This document shows, piece after piece, positions 56,798 through 64,000 of a stretch of DNA of 64,000 bases. This stretch comes from Streptomyces sp. CB01881 (GTDB lineage: Bacteria; Actinomycetota; Actinomycetes; Streptomycetales; Streptomycetaceae): positions 9,559,605-9,623,604 of the forward strand of contig NZ_CP026498.1 in NCBI RefSeq assembly GCF_002953255.1. The letters are read 5' to 3'. Position 1 is the stretch's first letter. Each line of letters begins with the position of its first letter. Under the pieces are notes generated by a model. That model made no database searches. It was given only the letters and a program-made list of their open reading frames with translations, and was not told where the DNA came from. The position numbers and the translations under genes are program-made.

Positions 56798-58099
56798 TCA
56801 GAACTGGCCCAGTGCCACGAGGAGTTCCCTCCTGCCGGAGATGGAGAGCTTGCGGTAGACGCCGGACAGGTGGAACTCGACGGTTCTGACGGTCAGGGAG
56901 AGGCTCTCCGCGATCCGCCGGTTGCTGTACCCGGCGCGGGCGAGTTGCGCGATCCTGGCCTCCTGCCGGGTGAGCGGGGCGCCGTCCGGCCCGCTCATGC
57001 GCAGCGCGGAGTCGGCCCGGTGGGCCCAGAACGCGTTGCGGCAGGTGCGCGCCACCGCGCCGGCCGCCGCCAGCCGGCTCCGCCCGCCGGCCACGTCCCT
57101 CCGCTCGGCCTGCATCGTCCCGAGGTCGTAGAGCGCCTGCGTCAACTCGCCGCGGGAGCCCGCCAGATCGAGCAGGTCGACGGCCTCCTCCAGCAGTGCG
57201 GGGGACGTCTCGTCCCGGCGCGAGACGGCCACGGCGTGCAGGGCGGTCCCGATGCCGCGGGCCGACCCCCACCTCCGGGCGGCGATGAGCTCGTCCGTGC
57301 CCAGCGCCAGTGCCAGGTCGTACCTACGGGCGGCCACCGCCCCGAGCGCGCCCCTCGAACGCCAGGCGATGACGGCGGGGTTGGCGACGTCGCGGGAGGC
57401 CAGCAGCCGGCCGCAGGCCAGGTGGTCGTCGATGCCGTGCCGGAACCGGCCCGCGGCCAGGTGCAGCGCGCCGCGGGCGGCCAGGACGTCCGCCCCGTCC
57501 GGGTGTCCGGCGTCGAGCGGGCCGGCCAGCCCGTGCTCCAGCAGCACCCGGTGCGCGCCGTCGAGGTCGCCGGTCCGCACCAGTGCCTCGATCAGCCAGG
57601 CGGCCGCGAGGAGGCCGGGTGTCTCCGGCCGGCCGGAGGCGAGGACCGCGCGCAGGAGCCGCGCGGCCCGGTCCGCGTCACCGGAGAGCATGCCGAGCCG
57701 GGCCCGCAGCAGGGCCAGCGTCTCGCGGTGGCGGGCCGAACCGGTCCAGAGCGGGTCCCGGACCAGCCGCGCGCAGTGCGCGCCGGCCGAGGCCGTGTCC
57801 CCGGCGTGGAGCAGGCTCAGCACGGCCGGCCACACACAGCGCGGGTCGGCCCGCCACTCGTCCACGGCCAGCACCCGCTCCGCCCGCCGCACCACGAGGG
57901 GGCGGTTCTCCCCGCGGTTCGCCAGTCCGATGGTGTGCAGGGCCGCGGACACCCCGGGCGGGACGTGTGCGCCCTCGTCCGGGCGGACGACCCCCGGCAC
58001 GTGTGTGCGGACCGGGGCGGGCTCCCCGTCGCGCCGCGGGCCCGCCACCGGTGCCCCGGCGGTCCGCGGCTGCGCGGGCCGGTCGCTGCCGCCCTTCAC
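56798..58099 (-). CDS. LuxR-family regulator without ATPase domain
   Basis: 433 residues. Helical TPR-like repeats occupy most of the length, and the C-terminal LuxR HTH is PLTRQEARIAQLARAGYSNRRIAESLSLTVRTVEFHLSGVYRKLSI. It resembles the C-terminal half of LAL regulators; the P-loop NTPase part typical of full LAL proteins is missing and the N-terminus starts in a Pro/Arg-rich region, so this is a short variant or a truncated LAL. It likely acts as a pathway-specific activator among the polyketide genes. The start at 58099 is uncertain. Confidence 0.8.
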   Translation of the reverse strand: MKGGSDRPAQPRTAGAPVAGPRRDGEPAPVRTHVPGVVRPDEGAHVPPGVSAALHTIGLANRGENRPLVVRRAERVLAVDEWRADPRCVWPAVLSLLHAGDTASAGAHCARLVRDPLWTGSARHRETLALLRARLGMLSGDADRAARLLRAVLASGRPETPGLLAAAWLIEALVRTGDLDGAHRVLLEHGLAGPLDAGHPDGADVLAARGALHLAAGRFRHGIDDHLACGRLLASRDVANPAVIAWRSRGALGAVAARRYDLALALGTDELIAARRWGSARGIGTALHAVAVSRRDETSPALLEEAVDLLDLAGSRGELTQALYDLGTMQAERRDVAGGRSRLAAAGAVARTCRNAFWAHRADSALRMSGPDGAPLTRQEARIAQLARAGYSNRRIAESLSLTVRTVEFHLSGVYRKLSISGRRELLVALGQF

Positions 58100-58133
58100 G
58101 ATGCACTCCGTTCGGTAGGAGAGGGACGGTCCC

Positions 58134-58778
58134 TCAGGCCGTGATGCCGTGGCGCAGGTGGTAGCGCTTGAAGCCGATCGGGCGCACGCCGGGCGTCTCG
58201 TGGGTGGCGCGCAGGGTCGCCGTCCGCGTCGCGCCGTCGAGGAACGCCTGGTGCGCCTCGTCGCTGGTCCACTCGGCGTAGTTGAGCACGCGGGTGCCGT
58301 CGGTGCTGAGGTGGAAGTTGGCCGAGATCATTCCGGGGTGCTGTCCGGCCGGGGCGCGTTCGAGGGCGCCGGTGATCGCCTCCACGATGCGCCGCTGCGG
58401 GCCCGGGCCGTCGACGTCGAAGCCGGCGACGACGAAGCTGGCCGGCGCCGGCGCTCCGGGCTCCAGCACGATCGCGTGGTGCAGGATGTACTCGACGGTC
58501 GCGGCGCCGGCCAGGCCGGCCAGGCCCGCGGTGAAGGCGCGGTGCGCCCCGGGGCCGGCCGTCTGGACGTACGTCAGCACGGTGTCCCCGTCGGTGCCGA
58601 GGTAGGCGCCGGCGGAGAGGATCCCGGCCGGCCAGGCGGCGGCCCGCCACTGCCGCGCGGTGTCGTCCAGGGCCTCGACGCCGGCCGCACGGCCGGGGAC
58701 GTACCACTGGGCCACGTGGACGGCCGTGCTGTCGGCACGGCGGACGTCCGGCGGTGCGGACGAGTTCTGCTGGGGCAT
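58134..58778 (-). CDS. Antibiotic biosynthesis monooxygenase-fold protein (two ABM units), second copy
   Basis: 214 residues with two ABM units (STAVHVAQWYVPGRAAGVEALDDTARQWRAAAWPAGILSAGAYLGTDGDTVLTYVQT; QRRIVEAITGALERAPAGQHPGMISANFHLSTDGTRVLNYAEWTSDEAHQAFL). The second unit is clearly related to that of the protein at 52697-53356 (SANxHxSxDGTxxLxxxEW). Length and double-ABM layout recall AlpJ/JadG/GilOII-type oxygenases, which use reduced FAD to open an angucycline ring; this is a family-level suggestion only. GGAAGGGGGAC precedes the ATG at 58778. Confidence 0.75.
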   Translation of the reverse strand: MPQQNSSAPPDVRRADSTAVHVAQWYVPGRAAGVEALDDTARQWRAAAWPAGILSAGAYLGTDGDTVLTYVQTAGPGAHRAFTAGLAGLAGAATVEYILHHAIVLEPGAPAPASFVVAGFDVDGPGPQRRIVEAITGALERAPAGQHPGMISANFHLSTDGTRVLNYAEWTSDEAHQAFLDGATRTATLRATHETPGVRPIGFKRYHLRHGITA

Positions 58779-58860
58779 TGCCGTCCCCCTTCCGGGGTGG
58801 GGTCGCGGGGTGTCAGGGATGCCAGGCGTACCCGGGCCGGCAGGGGCGCCAGGGCTGCCA

Positions 58861-58920
58861 GGGCCGGCAGGGGTACCGGGGGCTTTGGCGGGGCCGGCAG
58901 GGGTACCGGGGGCTTTGGCG
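58861..58920. repeat. Two perfect 30-bp tandem repeats
   Basis: Bases 58861-58890 and 58891-58920 are identical, and the first 7 bases of a third unit follow. Each unit contains GGGTACC and GGCTTTGGCG. The repeat lies in the 151-base gap between the FMN reductase stop and the ABM gene start. Confidence 0.9.
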
Positions 58921-58929
58921 GGGCCGGGG

Positions 58930-59523
58930 TCAGCGCGGGTACGGGCTCGCGCCGCGGGCGGTGCGCAGGGCCCGGCCCCACCACCCGAGCTGGTCGAGGA
59001 GCAGGTTGGCCGACCGGACGCTCGGCTCCGGGTCGGACAGCCGGCCCTGCTCGTCGAAGCGCCGCCCGGCGTCGGGAAGCGCGACGTTCTCCCGGACGGT
59101 CAGCGTGTGCACCTCGGCGAACACCTGCCGCAGCTGCTCCACCGCCCGGATCCCGCCGCTGAGGCCGCCGTAGGAGACGAACCCGACCGGCTTGGCCGCC
59201 CACTCCTCGTAGAACCAGTCGACGGTGTTCTTCAGGGCGGCCGGGAAGCTGTGGTTGTACTCGGGCGTGACCACGACGAAGGCGTCGGCTGCCGTGAGGA
59301 CGGCCCGCAGCGAGTCACGCACCCGGGCCGCCCTTGCCGGGAGGTCCCCGCCCGGCTCCGGCAGGACGAGCGGCAGCGGGTGGTCGGCCAGGTCGACGTC
59401 GTGCACGGCGAACTCGGGGCGCTCCTTGGCCTGGGCCAGGAACCAGTCGGCCACGGCCGGCCCGAGCCGCCCGGCCCTGACGCTGGCGGTGATGACGGCG
59501 AGTGAGAGCTGGTCAGCTGTCAT
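58930..59523 (-). CDS. NADPH-dependent FMN reductase
   Basis: 197 residues, flavodoxin-like: VITASVRAGRLGPAVADWFLAQA (flavin-phosphate loop), VVTPEYNHSFPAALKNTVDWFYEEWAAKPVGFVSYGGLSGG (isoalloxazine contacts). Such reductases supply FMNH2 or FADH2 to two-component oxygenases; candidates here are the acyl-CoA-dehydrogenase-fold hydroxylase, the ABM proteins and the luciferase-like enzyme. The ATG at 59523 overlaps the MFS stop by 4 bases, so it is part of one transcript with MFS and luciferase-like genes. Confidence 0.88.
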   Translation of the reverse strand: MTADQLSLAVITASVRAGRLGPAVADWFLAQAKERPEFAVHDVDLADHPLPLVLPEPGGDLPARAARVRDSLRAVLTAADAFVVVTPEYNHSFPAALKNTVDWFYEEWAAKPVGFVSYGGLSGGIRAVEQLRQVFAEVHTLTVRENVALPDAGRRFDEQGRLSDPEPSVRSANLLLDQLGWWGRALRTARGASPYPR

Positions 59524-60776
59524 GGTTCGACCTGTCTGTGAGAGGAGCGGAGTCCGGTCAGGGCGGCCAGCAGGCCGGCCACACCGACCGCGGTGATGAA
59601 GAGCAGTGCCGGGCGGTGGCCGTGCCGGGAGCCCAGCAGCCACGCGGTGACCGGGAGCATCAGCACGGCGCCGAGCTGGACGGCCGTCTGGTAGAGCGGG
59701 ACGGCCGCCGCCCGGTCGGCGGCCGGGAGGGCCGCCGTGGCCTGCATGTTGAGGGCGGCGAAGGAGAGCACGAAGCCCGCGCCGACCAGGAGCAGGGTCG
59801 GCAGCATCGCGGTGAGGTACGAGCCGTCGTCGGGCCGCCACAGGTAGAGGGCGTAGCCCAGGACGGGCGTGGCCGCGCCGAGGGCGACCAGCCGGGCGGT
59901 GCCCCAGCGCGCCGTCATGGCCGCGGCGAAGGGCACGGTCACGGCCAGCGGCACGCAGGCCGGCAACAGGGCGACCGCCGACTGCCAGGGGGACCAGCCC
60001 AGTTGGCGCTGGGTCTGGAAGACGAGCAGCAGCAGCAGGCTCTGGTAGGTGCCGTTGAGCGTGGCCGCGCCCACGGCGGAGCGCAGCAGCGGGCCGCTGC
60101 GCAGGAGTGCGGGCGTGATCCGCGGCGCCGGGGCGGGGCCCCGGTCGGGCGGGATGAGCCGCAGGCCGAGGAGCAGCAGGACCAGGGCCACCGGTGCCGG
60201 GAAGAGGAACGTCCAGCGCCAGCCCGCCGCCAGGAGCGCGCCGGACAGCAGCAGCCCGACCGTGAAGCCGGCCGCGCCGAACAGGGAGTAGGTGGAGACG
60301 GCCCGCCGCTGCTGCGGTCCGTTCGGGAAGGTGGTGCCGATGATGGCGAGGCCGGTGGGGGCGGTGAGCGCCGCGCTGAGGCCCTTGACCACCCGGGTGG
60401 CGATCAGCAGGGCCGCGCCGTCGGCGAGTCCGCCCACGACGGAGGCGGCTGCGAAGAGCAGCATCGCGGCGAGGTAGACCCGTTTGCGGCCCAGCCTGGC
60501 GTTGAGCCTGGGTCCGAGGACGAGCAGGGCGGCGAAGCCGAGCGCGAATCCGCTCATCAGCCACTGCACCGTCCAGAGGTCCGTTCCGAGTGCGGTGCCG
60601 ATGGACGGAAGGGCGACGAGCACCAGGGAGACCTCGACGGCGTCGAGGATCATGTTGGCCGAGAGGATGAGGAGGACGGCCCAGAGCCGTGCGTCCCAGT
60701 GCGCCGGCTCCGCGGCTGGCCCGGTGGCGGACGAGGTGGACGGGGTGGATGGGGTGGACGAGGTGGAGGCTGTCAT
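59520..60776 (-). CDS. MFS transporter (drug:H+ antiporter type)
   Basis: 418 residues with 12 predicted helices after a Ser/Thr/Pro-rich start (STPSTPSTSS). ILSANMILDAVEVSLVLVALPSIGTALGTDLWTVQWLMSGFALGFAALLVLGPRLNARLGRKRVYL includes the drug-antiporter motifs, although DHA2 proteins usually have 14 helices. It probably exports the cluster product. The ATG overlaps the luciferase-like stop, and the stop overlaps the FMN reductase start, so all three are translationally coupled. Confidence 0.87.
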   Translation of the reverse strand: MTASTSSTPSTPSTSSATGPAAEPAHWDARLWAVLLILSANMILDAVEVSLVLVALPSIGTALGTDLWTVQWLMSGFALGFAALLVLGPRLNARLGRKRVYLAAMLLFAAASVVGGLADGAALLIATRVVKGLSAALTAPTGLAIIGTTFPNGPQQRRAVSTYSLFGAAGFTVGLLLSGALLAAGWRWTFLFPAPVALVLLLLGLRLIPPDRGPAPAPRITPALLRSGPLLRSAVGAATLNGTYQSLLLLLVFQTQRQLGWSPWQSAVALLPACVPLAVTVPFAAAMTARWGTARLVALGAATPVLGYALYLWRPDDGSYLTAMLPTLLLVGAGFVLSFAALNMQATAALPAADRAAAVPLYQTAVQLGAVLMLPVTAWLLGSRHGHRPALLFITAVGVAGLLAALTGLRSSHRQVEP

Positions 60777-61735
60777 CGGAGCAGTGGGGGGAGCTTCTCG
60801 GTCACCAGTCGGATGTTCTCCGTGACGAGGTCGTCCGGCATGCCGGCGATGCTCGCCCAGAAGATGAGGTGCCTGACGGGCAGGTCCTTCGTCAGCTCCC
60901 GGATGCGCACGGCCGCGTCCTCGGGCGTGAGGATGTCCAGCAGGCCCCGGGTGTCCTGGGCGTTCGGATCGCGCAGGTCCTCGGCGGTGAGCAGCGGTGT
61001 GCTGCGGCCGGTGCCCTCCACCGATCCCTGGCGGTAGGAGTTCACCTGGTGGGCGAGGTGTGGTGCCACGCGGTGCCAGGCCGCCTCCGGGTCCTCCGCC
61101 AGGATGATGGGCAGCAGGTCGGAGACCCGCGCGGACCGCGGGTCGTGGCCGCCTTCGGCCAGTCCCTCCCGGTAGTGCCCGAACATGGCGTGCGAGATGT
61201 GCAGCAGGCCGATGCCGAGGCGCCCGGCGATCCTGGCTCCGCGCGGCCCGTAGAAGCCGCCCCAGACCGGGGGCGGGTCCTGGATCGGCAGGGGGGTGAC
61301 GGCCTTCTCCTCCCAGAGGCGCAGGATCTCGCGGATGTTCCGTTCGGTGCCGGCGAAGCGTCGTTGGAAGTCCGCGCCGAACAGCTGGTACTCGGGCAGC
61401 CGGTAGCCGGCGCCGAGGCCGAGTTCCAGCCTGCCGCCGCTGACGAGGTCGACGAGCGCGGCCTGTTCGGCGAGGTCGACGGGGTTGTGCAGGGCGGGCA
61501 GCACCACCGAGGTGCCGATCCTGGCCCGGCGGGTGCGGGCGGCGACGGCGGCGGCGAAGGTCAGCGGCTGAGGAAGGTAGCCGTCCTCGAAGAGGTGGTG
61601 TTCGGTGAACCACAGGCCGCCGGCGCCGCGTTGGTCGGCCTCCTCGCAGAGTTCCAGGGTCCGGGCGTAGTGGTCGGCCCACGGCCGGTGCCACTGCGCG
61701 GGGTTGCGCAGGTCGAAGAGCAGCCCGACGTCCAA
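60773..61735 (-). CDS. Luciferase-like monooxygenase (LLM class, F420- or FMNH2-dependent)
   Basis: 320 residues, TIM barrel. GAGGLWFTEHHLFEDGYLPQPLTFAAAVAARTRRARIGTSVVLPALHNPVDLAEQAALVDLVSGGRLELGLGAGYRLPEY is the standard bacterial luciferase-like pattern. Members use FMNH2 or reduced F420; the nearby FMN reductase suggests FMNH2. The start is a TTG at 61735 supported by GGAGGAA 8 bases upstream, since no ATG or GTG fits the conserved beginning MDVGLLFDLRN. A hydroxylation or Baeyer-Villiger step on the polyketide is plausible. Confidence 0.85.
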   Translation of the reverse strand: MDVGLLFDLRNPAQWHRPWADHYARTLELCEEADQRGAGGLWFTEHHLFEDGYLPQPLTFAAAVAARTRRARIGTSVVLPALHNPVDLAEQAALVDLVSGGRLELGLGAGYRLPEYQLFGADFQRRFAGTERNIREILRLWEEKAVTPLPIQDPPPVWGGFYGPRGARIAGRLGIGLLHISHAMFGHYREGLAEGGHDPRSARVSDLLPIILAEDPEAAWHRVAPHLAHQVNSYRQGSVEGTGRSTPLLTAEDLRDPNAQDTRGLLDILTPEDAAVRIRELTKDLPVRHLIFWASIAGMPDDLVTENIRLVTEKLPPLLR

Positions 61736-61820
61736 GGCGTGGTTCCTCCATCCGGTGTCGGTGGTGCTGACGGGGTCGGTGATGTTGACGGGGTCGGTGA
61801 GGTGGGCAGGGTCGGTGGGG

Positions 61821-63392
61821 TCACTGGGGCGGGTTGCCGTGCTTGCGGTGCGGCAGGTCGGCGGCCTTGGCGGTGAGCATGGCCAGGGCGCGGCAGAGCA
61901 GGGGCCGCGTCTGCCGCGGGTCGATCACGTCGTCGACGAGGCCGCGTTCGGCCGCGTAGTACGGGTGGACGAGCTCGCTGCGGTACTCGGCGATCTTCCG
62001 GGCGCGCATCGCCACCGGATCCTCGGCGGCGGCGATCTCGCGGCGGAAGACCACGTTGGCGGCCCCCTCGGCGCCCATCACCGCGATCTCGTTGGTGGGC
62101 CAGGCGAAGGCCAGGTCGGCGCCTATCGAGCGGGAGTCCATCACGATGTACGCACCGCCGTAGGCCTTGCGCAGGACCAGTGAGATCCGTGGCACGGTGG
62201 CGTTGCAGTAGGCGTAGAGCAGCTTGGCGCCGCGCCGGATGATGCCGTCGTGCTCCTGGTCCACGCCGGGCAGGAAGCCCGGCACGTCGACCAGGGTGAC
62301 CAGCGGGATGTTGAACGAGTCGCAGAACTGGACGAACCGGGCGCCCTTCTCGCTGGCCCTGATGTCCAGCACGCCGGCCAGGGCGGCGGGCTGGTTGGCG
62401 ACCAGGCCCACCACCCTGCCCTCCAGCCGGGCCAGCGCGCAGACCAGGTTGGGGGCGAAGGCGGCGTGCACCTCCAGGAACTCGCCGTCGTCGACGATCT
62501 CCTCGATCACGGCCCGCACGTCGTAGGAGCGGTTGCCGTCGGCGGGCACCAGGTCGAGCAGGGCGCCGGACTCGCGGTCGGGCGGGTCCGCGGTGACCGC
62601 CCGGGGCGGCAGCTCGCGGTTGTTGGAGGGCAGCAGGGAGAGCAGGTAGCGGACCTCGGCCAGGCAGGTCTCCTCGTCGTCGTAGACGAAGTGCGCGACG
62701 CCGGAGGTTACGCCGTGCACGTCGGCACCGCCCAGGCCGTTCTGGGTGATCTGCTCGCCGGTCACCGCCTGGACGACGTCCGGGCCGGTGATGAACATCT
62801 GCGAGGTCTCCCGCACCATGAACACCAGGTCGGTGAGGGCGGGGCTGTAGGCGGCCCCGCCCGCACACGGGCCGAGCATCACGCTGATCTGCGGGATGAC
62901 CCCGGAGGCGGCGGTGTTGCGCCGGAAGATCCCGCCGTAGCCGGCGAGCGCCTGGACACCCTCCTGGATCCGGGCCCCGGCACCGTCGTTGAGCGAGACC
63001 AGCGGCGCCCCGGCGGCGATCGCGAGGTCCATCACCTTGTGGATCTTCTCGGCGTGCGCCTCGCCCAGCGCTCCCCCGAAGATCCGGAAGTCGTGGGCGT
63101 ACACGAAGACCGTGCGGCCCTCCACCGTGCCCCAGCCCGTCACGACGCCGTCGGTGTGCGGTTTCCTCGCCTCCAGGCCGAAGCCGCTCGCCCGGTGCCG
63201 CCGCAGGCCCTCGACCTCGGTGAAACTCCCCTTGTCCAGGAGGAGTTCGATGCGCTCCCGGGCGGTGAGCTTGCCGCGTGCGTGCTGTCGTTCGGTCGCC
63301 TCCCGGTCCGGTCCCTCCCGGACCAGTTCCTTCAGCGCGCCGAGTTGTGCCGTGCGTTCCGAGACGCTGCCGGAGACCTCCGTCGTCGGCAT
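61821..63392 (-). CDS. Acyl-CoA carboxylase beta (carboxyltransferase) subunit
   Basis: 523 residues, two crotonase-like halves. YAHDFRIFGGALGEAHAEKIHKVMDLA, LNDGAGARIQEGVQALAGYGGIF, ISVMLGPCAGGAAYSPALTDLVFMV and, in the second half, PGFLPGVDQEHDGIIRRGAKLLYAY and RKAYGGAYIVMDS are typical of PccB/AccB enzymes. The Asp in the second-half active site suggests propionyl/acetyl specificity, which is not resolved here. Acyl-CoA carboxylase betas such as JadN occur in angucycline clusters. No biotin-carrying alpha subunit is in the window; accE lies 9.2 kb away. Confidence 0.9.
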   Translation of the reverse strand: MPTTEVSGSVSERTAQLGALKELVREGPDREATERQHARGKLTARERIELLLDKGSFTEVEGLRRHRASGFGLEARKPHTDGVVTGWGTVEGRTVFVYAHDFRIFGGALGEAHAEKIHKVMDLAIAAGAPLVSLNDGAGARIQEGVQALAGYGGIFRRNTAASGVIPQISVMLGPCAGGAAYSPALTDLVFMVRETSQMFITGPDVVQAVTGEQITQNGLGGADVHGVTSGVAHFVYDDEETCLAEVRYLLSLLPSNNRELPPRAVTADPPDRESGALLDLVPADGNRSYDVRAVIEEIVDDGEFLEVHAAFAPNLVCALARLEGRVVGLVANQPAALAGVLDIRASEKGARFVQFCDSFNIPLVTLVDVPGFLPGVDQEHDGIIRRGAKLLYAYCNATVPRISLVLRKAYGGAYIVMDSRSIGADLAFAWPTNEIAVMGAEGAANVVFRREIAAAEDPVAMRARKIAEYRSELVHPYYAAERGLVDDVIDPRQTRPLLCRALAMLTAKAADLPHRKHGNPPQ

Positions 63393-63441
63393 GCCGGGCC
63401 ACCTCCAGTTCGTTCGGTTCGGTCGTCACCCTCGGGGCCGC

Positions 63442-64000
63442 TCAGCCCAGCAGGGTGCCGCCGGTGGCGTCGATGAAGGCGCCGGTGATCCAGCGGGCCT
63501 CGTCGGTGGCCAGGAAGGTGACCACGTCCGCGACGTCGCCGGCCTGGCCGACCCGCTTGAAGGCCGAGAGCTGCGCCATCTGCTCGACCGCCTCCGGGAT
63601 GCCGAAGACGGCGCCGCCGTTGTCGGTGATCCCGGGTGCGACGCTGTTGATGGTGATGCCGCGCGGGGCCAGCTGCCGGGCGAGGTGCAGGGTCAGCTGC
63701 TCGATCGCCCCCTTGGTCATCGCGTACGCGGTCTGGTCGGGGTTGGAGACCCTGGTCAGGCCGGACGAGATGTTGATGACCCGTCCGCCCTCGGGGATCT
63801 GCCCCAGCGCGCGCTGCACGATGAAGTACGGCGCCTTGGCGTTCACCGCGAAGAAGCGGTCGAACTCCTCCGGGGTGAGGTCCTCGGGGGCGACGCCGCT
63901 CGCGCTGGTCACCCCCGCGTTGTTGACCAGGATGTCGAGGGTCGTCCCGCCGGTCCGCTCCTTGAGGCCCTTCTCCAGGCCGAGGAAGAGCTCGTGCACG
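63442..64000 (-). CDS. SDR ketoreductase, LanV-like (partial, cut by the window edge)
   Basis: At least 186 residues; the frame is open to the window edge, so the N-terminal Rossmann TGxxxGIG part lies outside. ILVNNAG, INISSGLTRVSNPDQTAYAMTKGAIEQLTLHLARQLAPRGITINSVAPGIT, and the end GDVADVVTFLATDEARWITGAFIDATGGTLLG are classical SDR blocks with the catalytic Ser and Tyr-x3-Lys. The ending WITGxxIDATGGT matches the C-6 ketoreductase group of angucycline pathways (LanV, UrdMred). It probably reduces a ketone of the polyketide framework. Confidence 0.8.
   Translation of the reverse strand, partial: VHELFLGLEKGLKERTGGTTLDILVNNAGVTSASGVAPEDLTPEEFDRFFAVNAKAPYFIVQRALGQIPEGGRVINISSGLTRVSNPDQTAYAMTKGAIEQLTLHLARQLAPRGITINSVAPGITDNGGAVFGIPEAVEQMAQLSAFKRVGQAGDVADVVTFLATDEARWITGAFIDATGGTLLG

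Noticed and set aside
61740..61820. GGGTCGGTG repeats between the luciferase-like and carboxylase genes as a regulatory array
   Set aside because: Short imperfect G-rich repeats like many others in this window; no symmetry or promoter relation supports a function.
1..64000. CRISPR arrays, tRNA or rRNA genes
   Set aside because: No regularly spaced repeats with unique spacers, no cloverleaf with a CCA-like end and no rRNA stretch were recognised by eye.

Overview
The window is very G+C-rich actinobacterial DNA, most likely from Streptomyces or Kitasatospora. The grounds are gene families (NdgR-type IclR regulator, acyl-CoA carboxylase epsilon subunit, Acg-type nitroreductase, JadR1-like response regulator), codon bias, frequent GTG starts and rare TTA codons. 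It reads as an accessory part of the chromosome: a mobile scar, two catabolic gene sets, a conflict-type operon and one edge of a secondary-metabolite cluster. No rRNA, tRNA or CRISPR array was recognised.

1-5.5 kb: the end of a Ser/Thr-kinase-like sensor with a strong terminator, a truncated IS5-family element, a complete IS701-family element (perfect 21-bp ends, CTAG target duplication), a tyrosine recombinase broken by an internal deletion, an epoxide hydrolase and a small secreted protein. 5.7-8.3 kb: a sulfatase and an NdgR-type regulator.

8.8-21 kb: a minus-strand salicylate/gentisate catabolic set. It holds an acyl-CoA ligase fused to a thioesterase, a fused FAD monooxygenase/old-yellow-enzyme (salicylyl-CoA 5-hydroxylase type), a nitrilase, a gentisate 1,2-dioxygenase, a fumarylacetoacetase-family hydrolase, a maleate-isomerase-type enzyme, a PaaX-like regulator and an amidohydrolase. 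Divergent from it are an AhpD-like protein and a 67-residue partner behind a TetR-type palindrome. The inferred route is salicylate to salicylyl-CoA, gentisyl-CoA, gentisate, maleylpyruvate, then maleate plus pyruvate and finally fumarate.

21-33.8 kb: a GntR regulator divergent from a nine-gene operon: GH42 beta-galactosidase, split glycine decarboxylase pair GcvPA/GcvPB, AcoX-like ATP-NAD kinase, SDR, sugar ABC importer (binding protein and two permeases) and a GH63-like glycosidase. GcvP without GcvT or GcvH in a glycoside operon is unusual.

33.8-43.3 kb: a four-gene minus-strand operon behind a consensus promoter: a 275-residue candidate effector, a CHAT-protease/ATPase, a 1682-residue STAND-type NTPase with helical repeats and a degenerate CHAT-like tail, and an HExxH metallopeptidase. 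The first three genes each contain one TTA codon, which suggests bldA control. This is the best candidate for an undescribed system (cell death, anti-phage or developmental proteolysis).

43.7-50.7 kb: universal stress protein, Acg-type nitroreductase, an ABC exporter pair, an acyl-ACP desaturase with a palindromic operator, and a secreted His-rich serine hydrolase. 50.9-64 kb: the arm of what looks like an aromatic (angucycline-type) polyketide cluster: two MFS exporters, accE, two antibiotic-biosynthesis-monooxygenase proteins, TetR, JadR1-like and LuxR regulators, a two-component flavin hydroxylase, an FMN reductase, a luciferase-like monooxygenase, a carboxyltransferase and a ketoreductase cut by the window edge. 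The minimal PKS, if present, lies beyond 64 kb.
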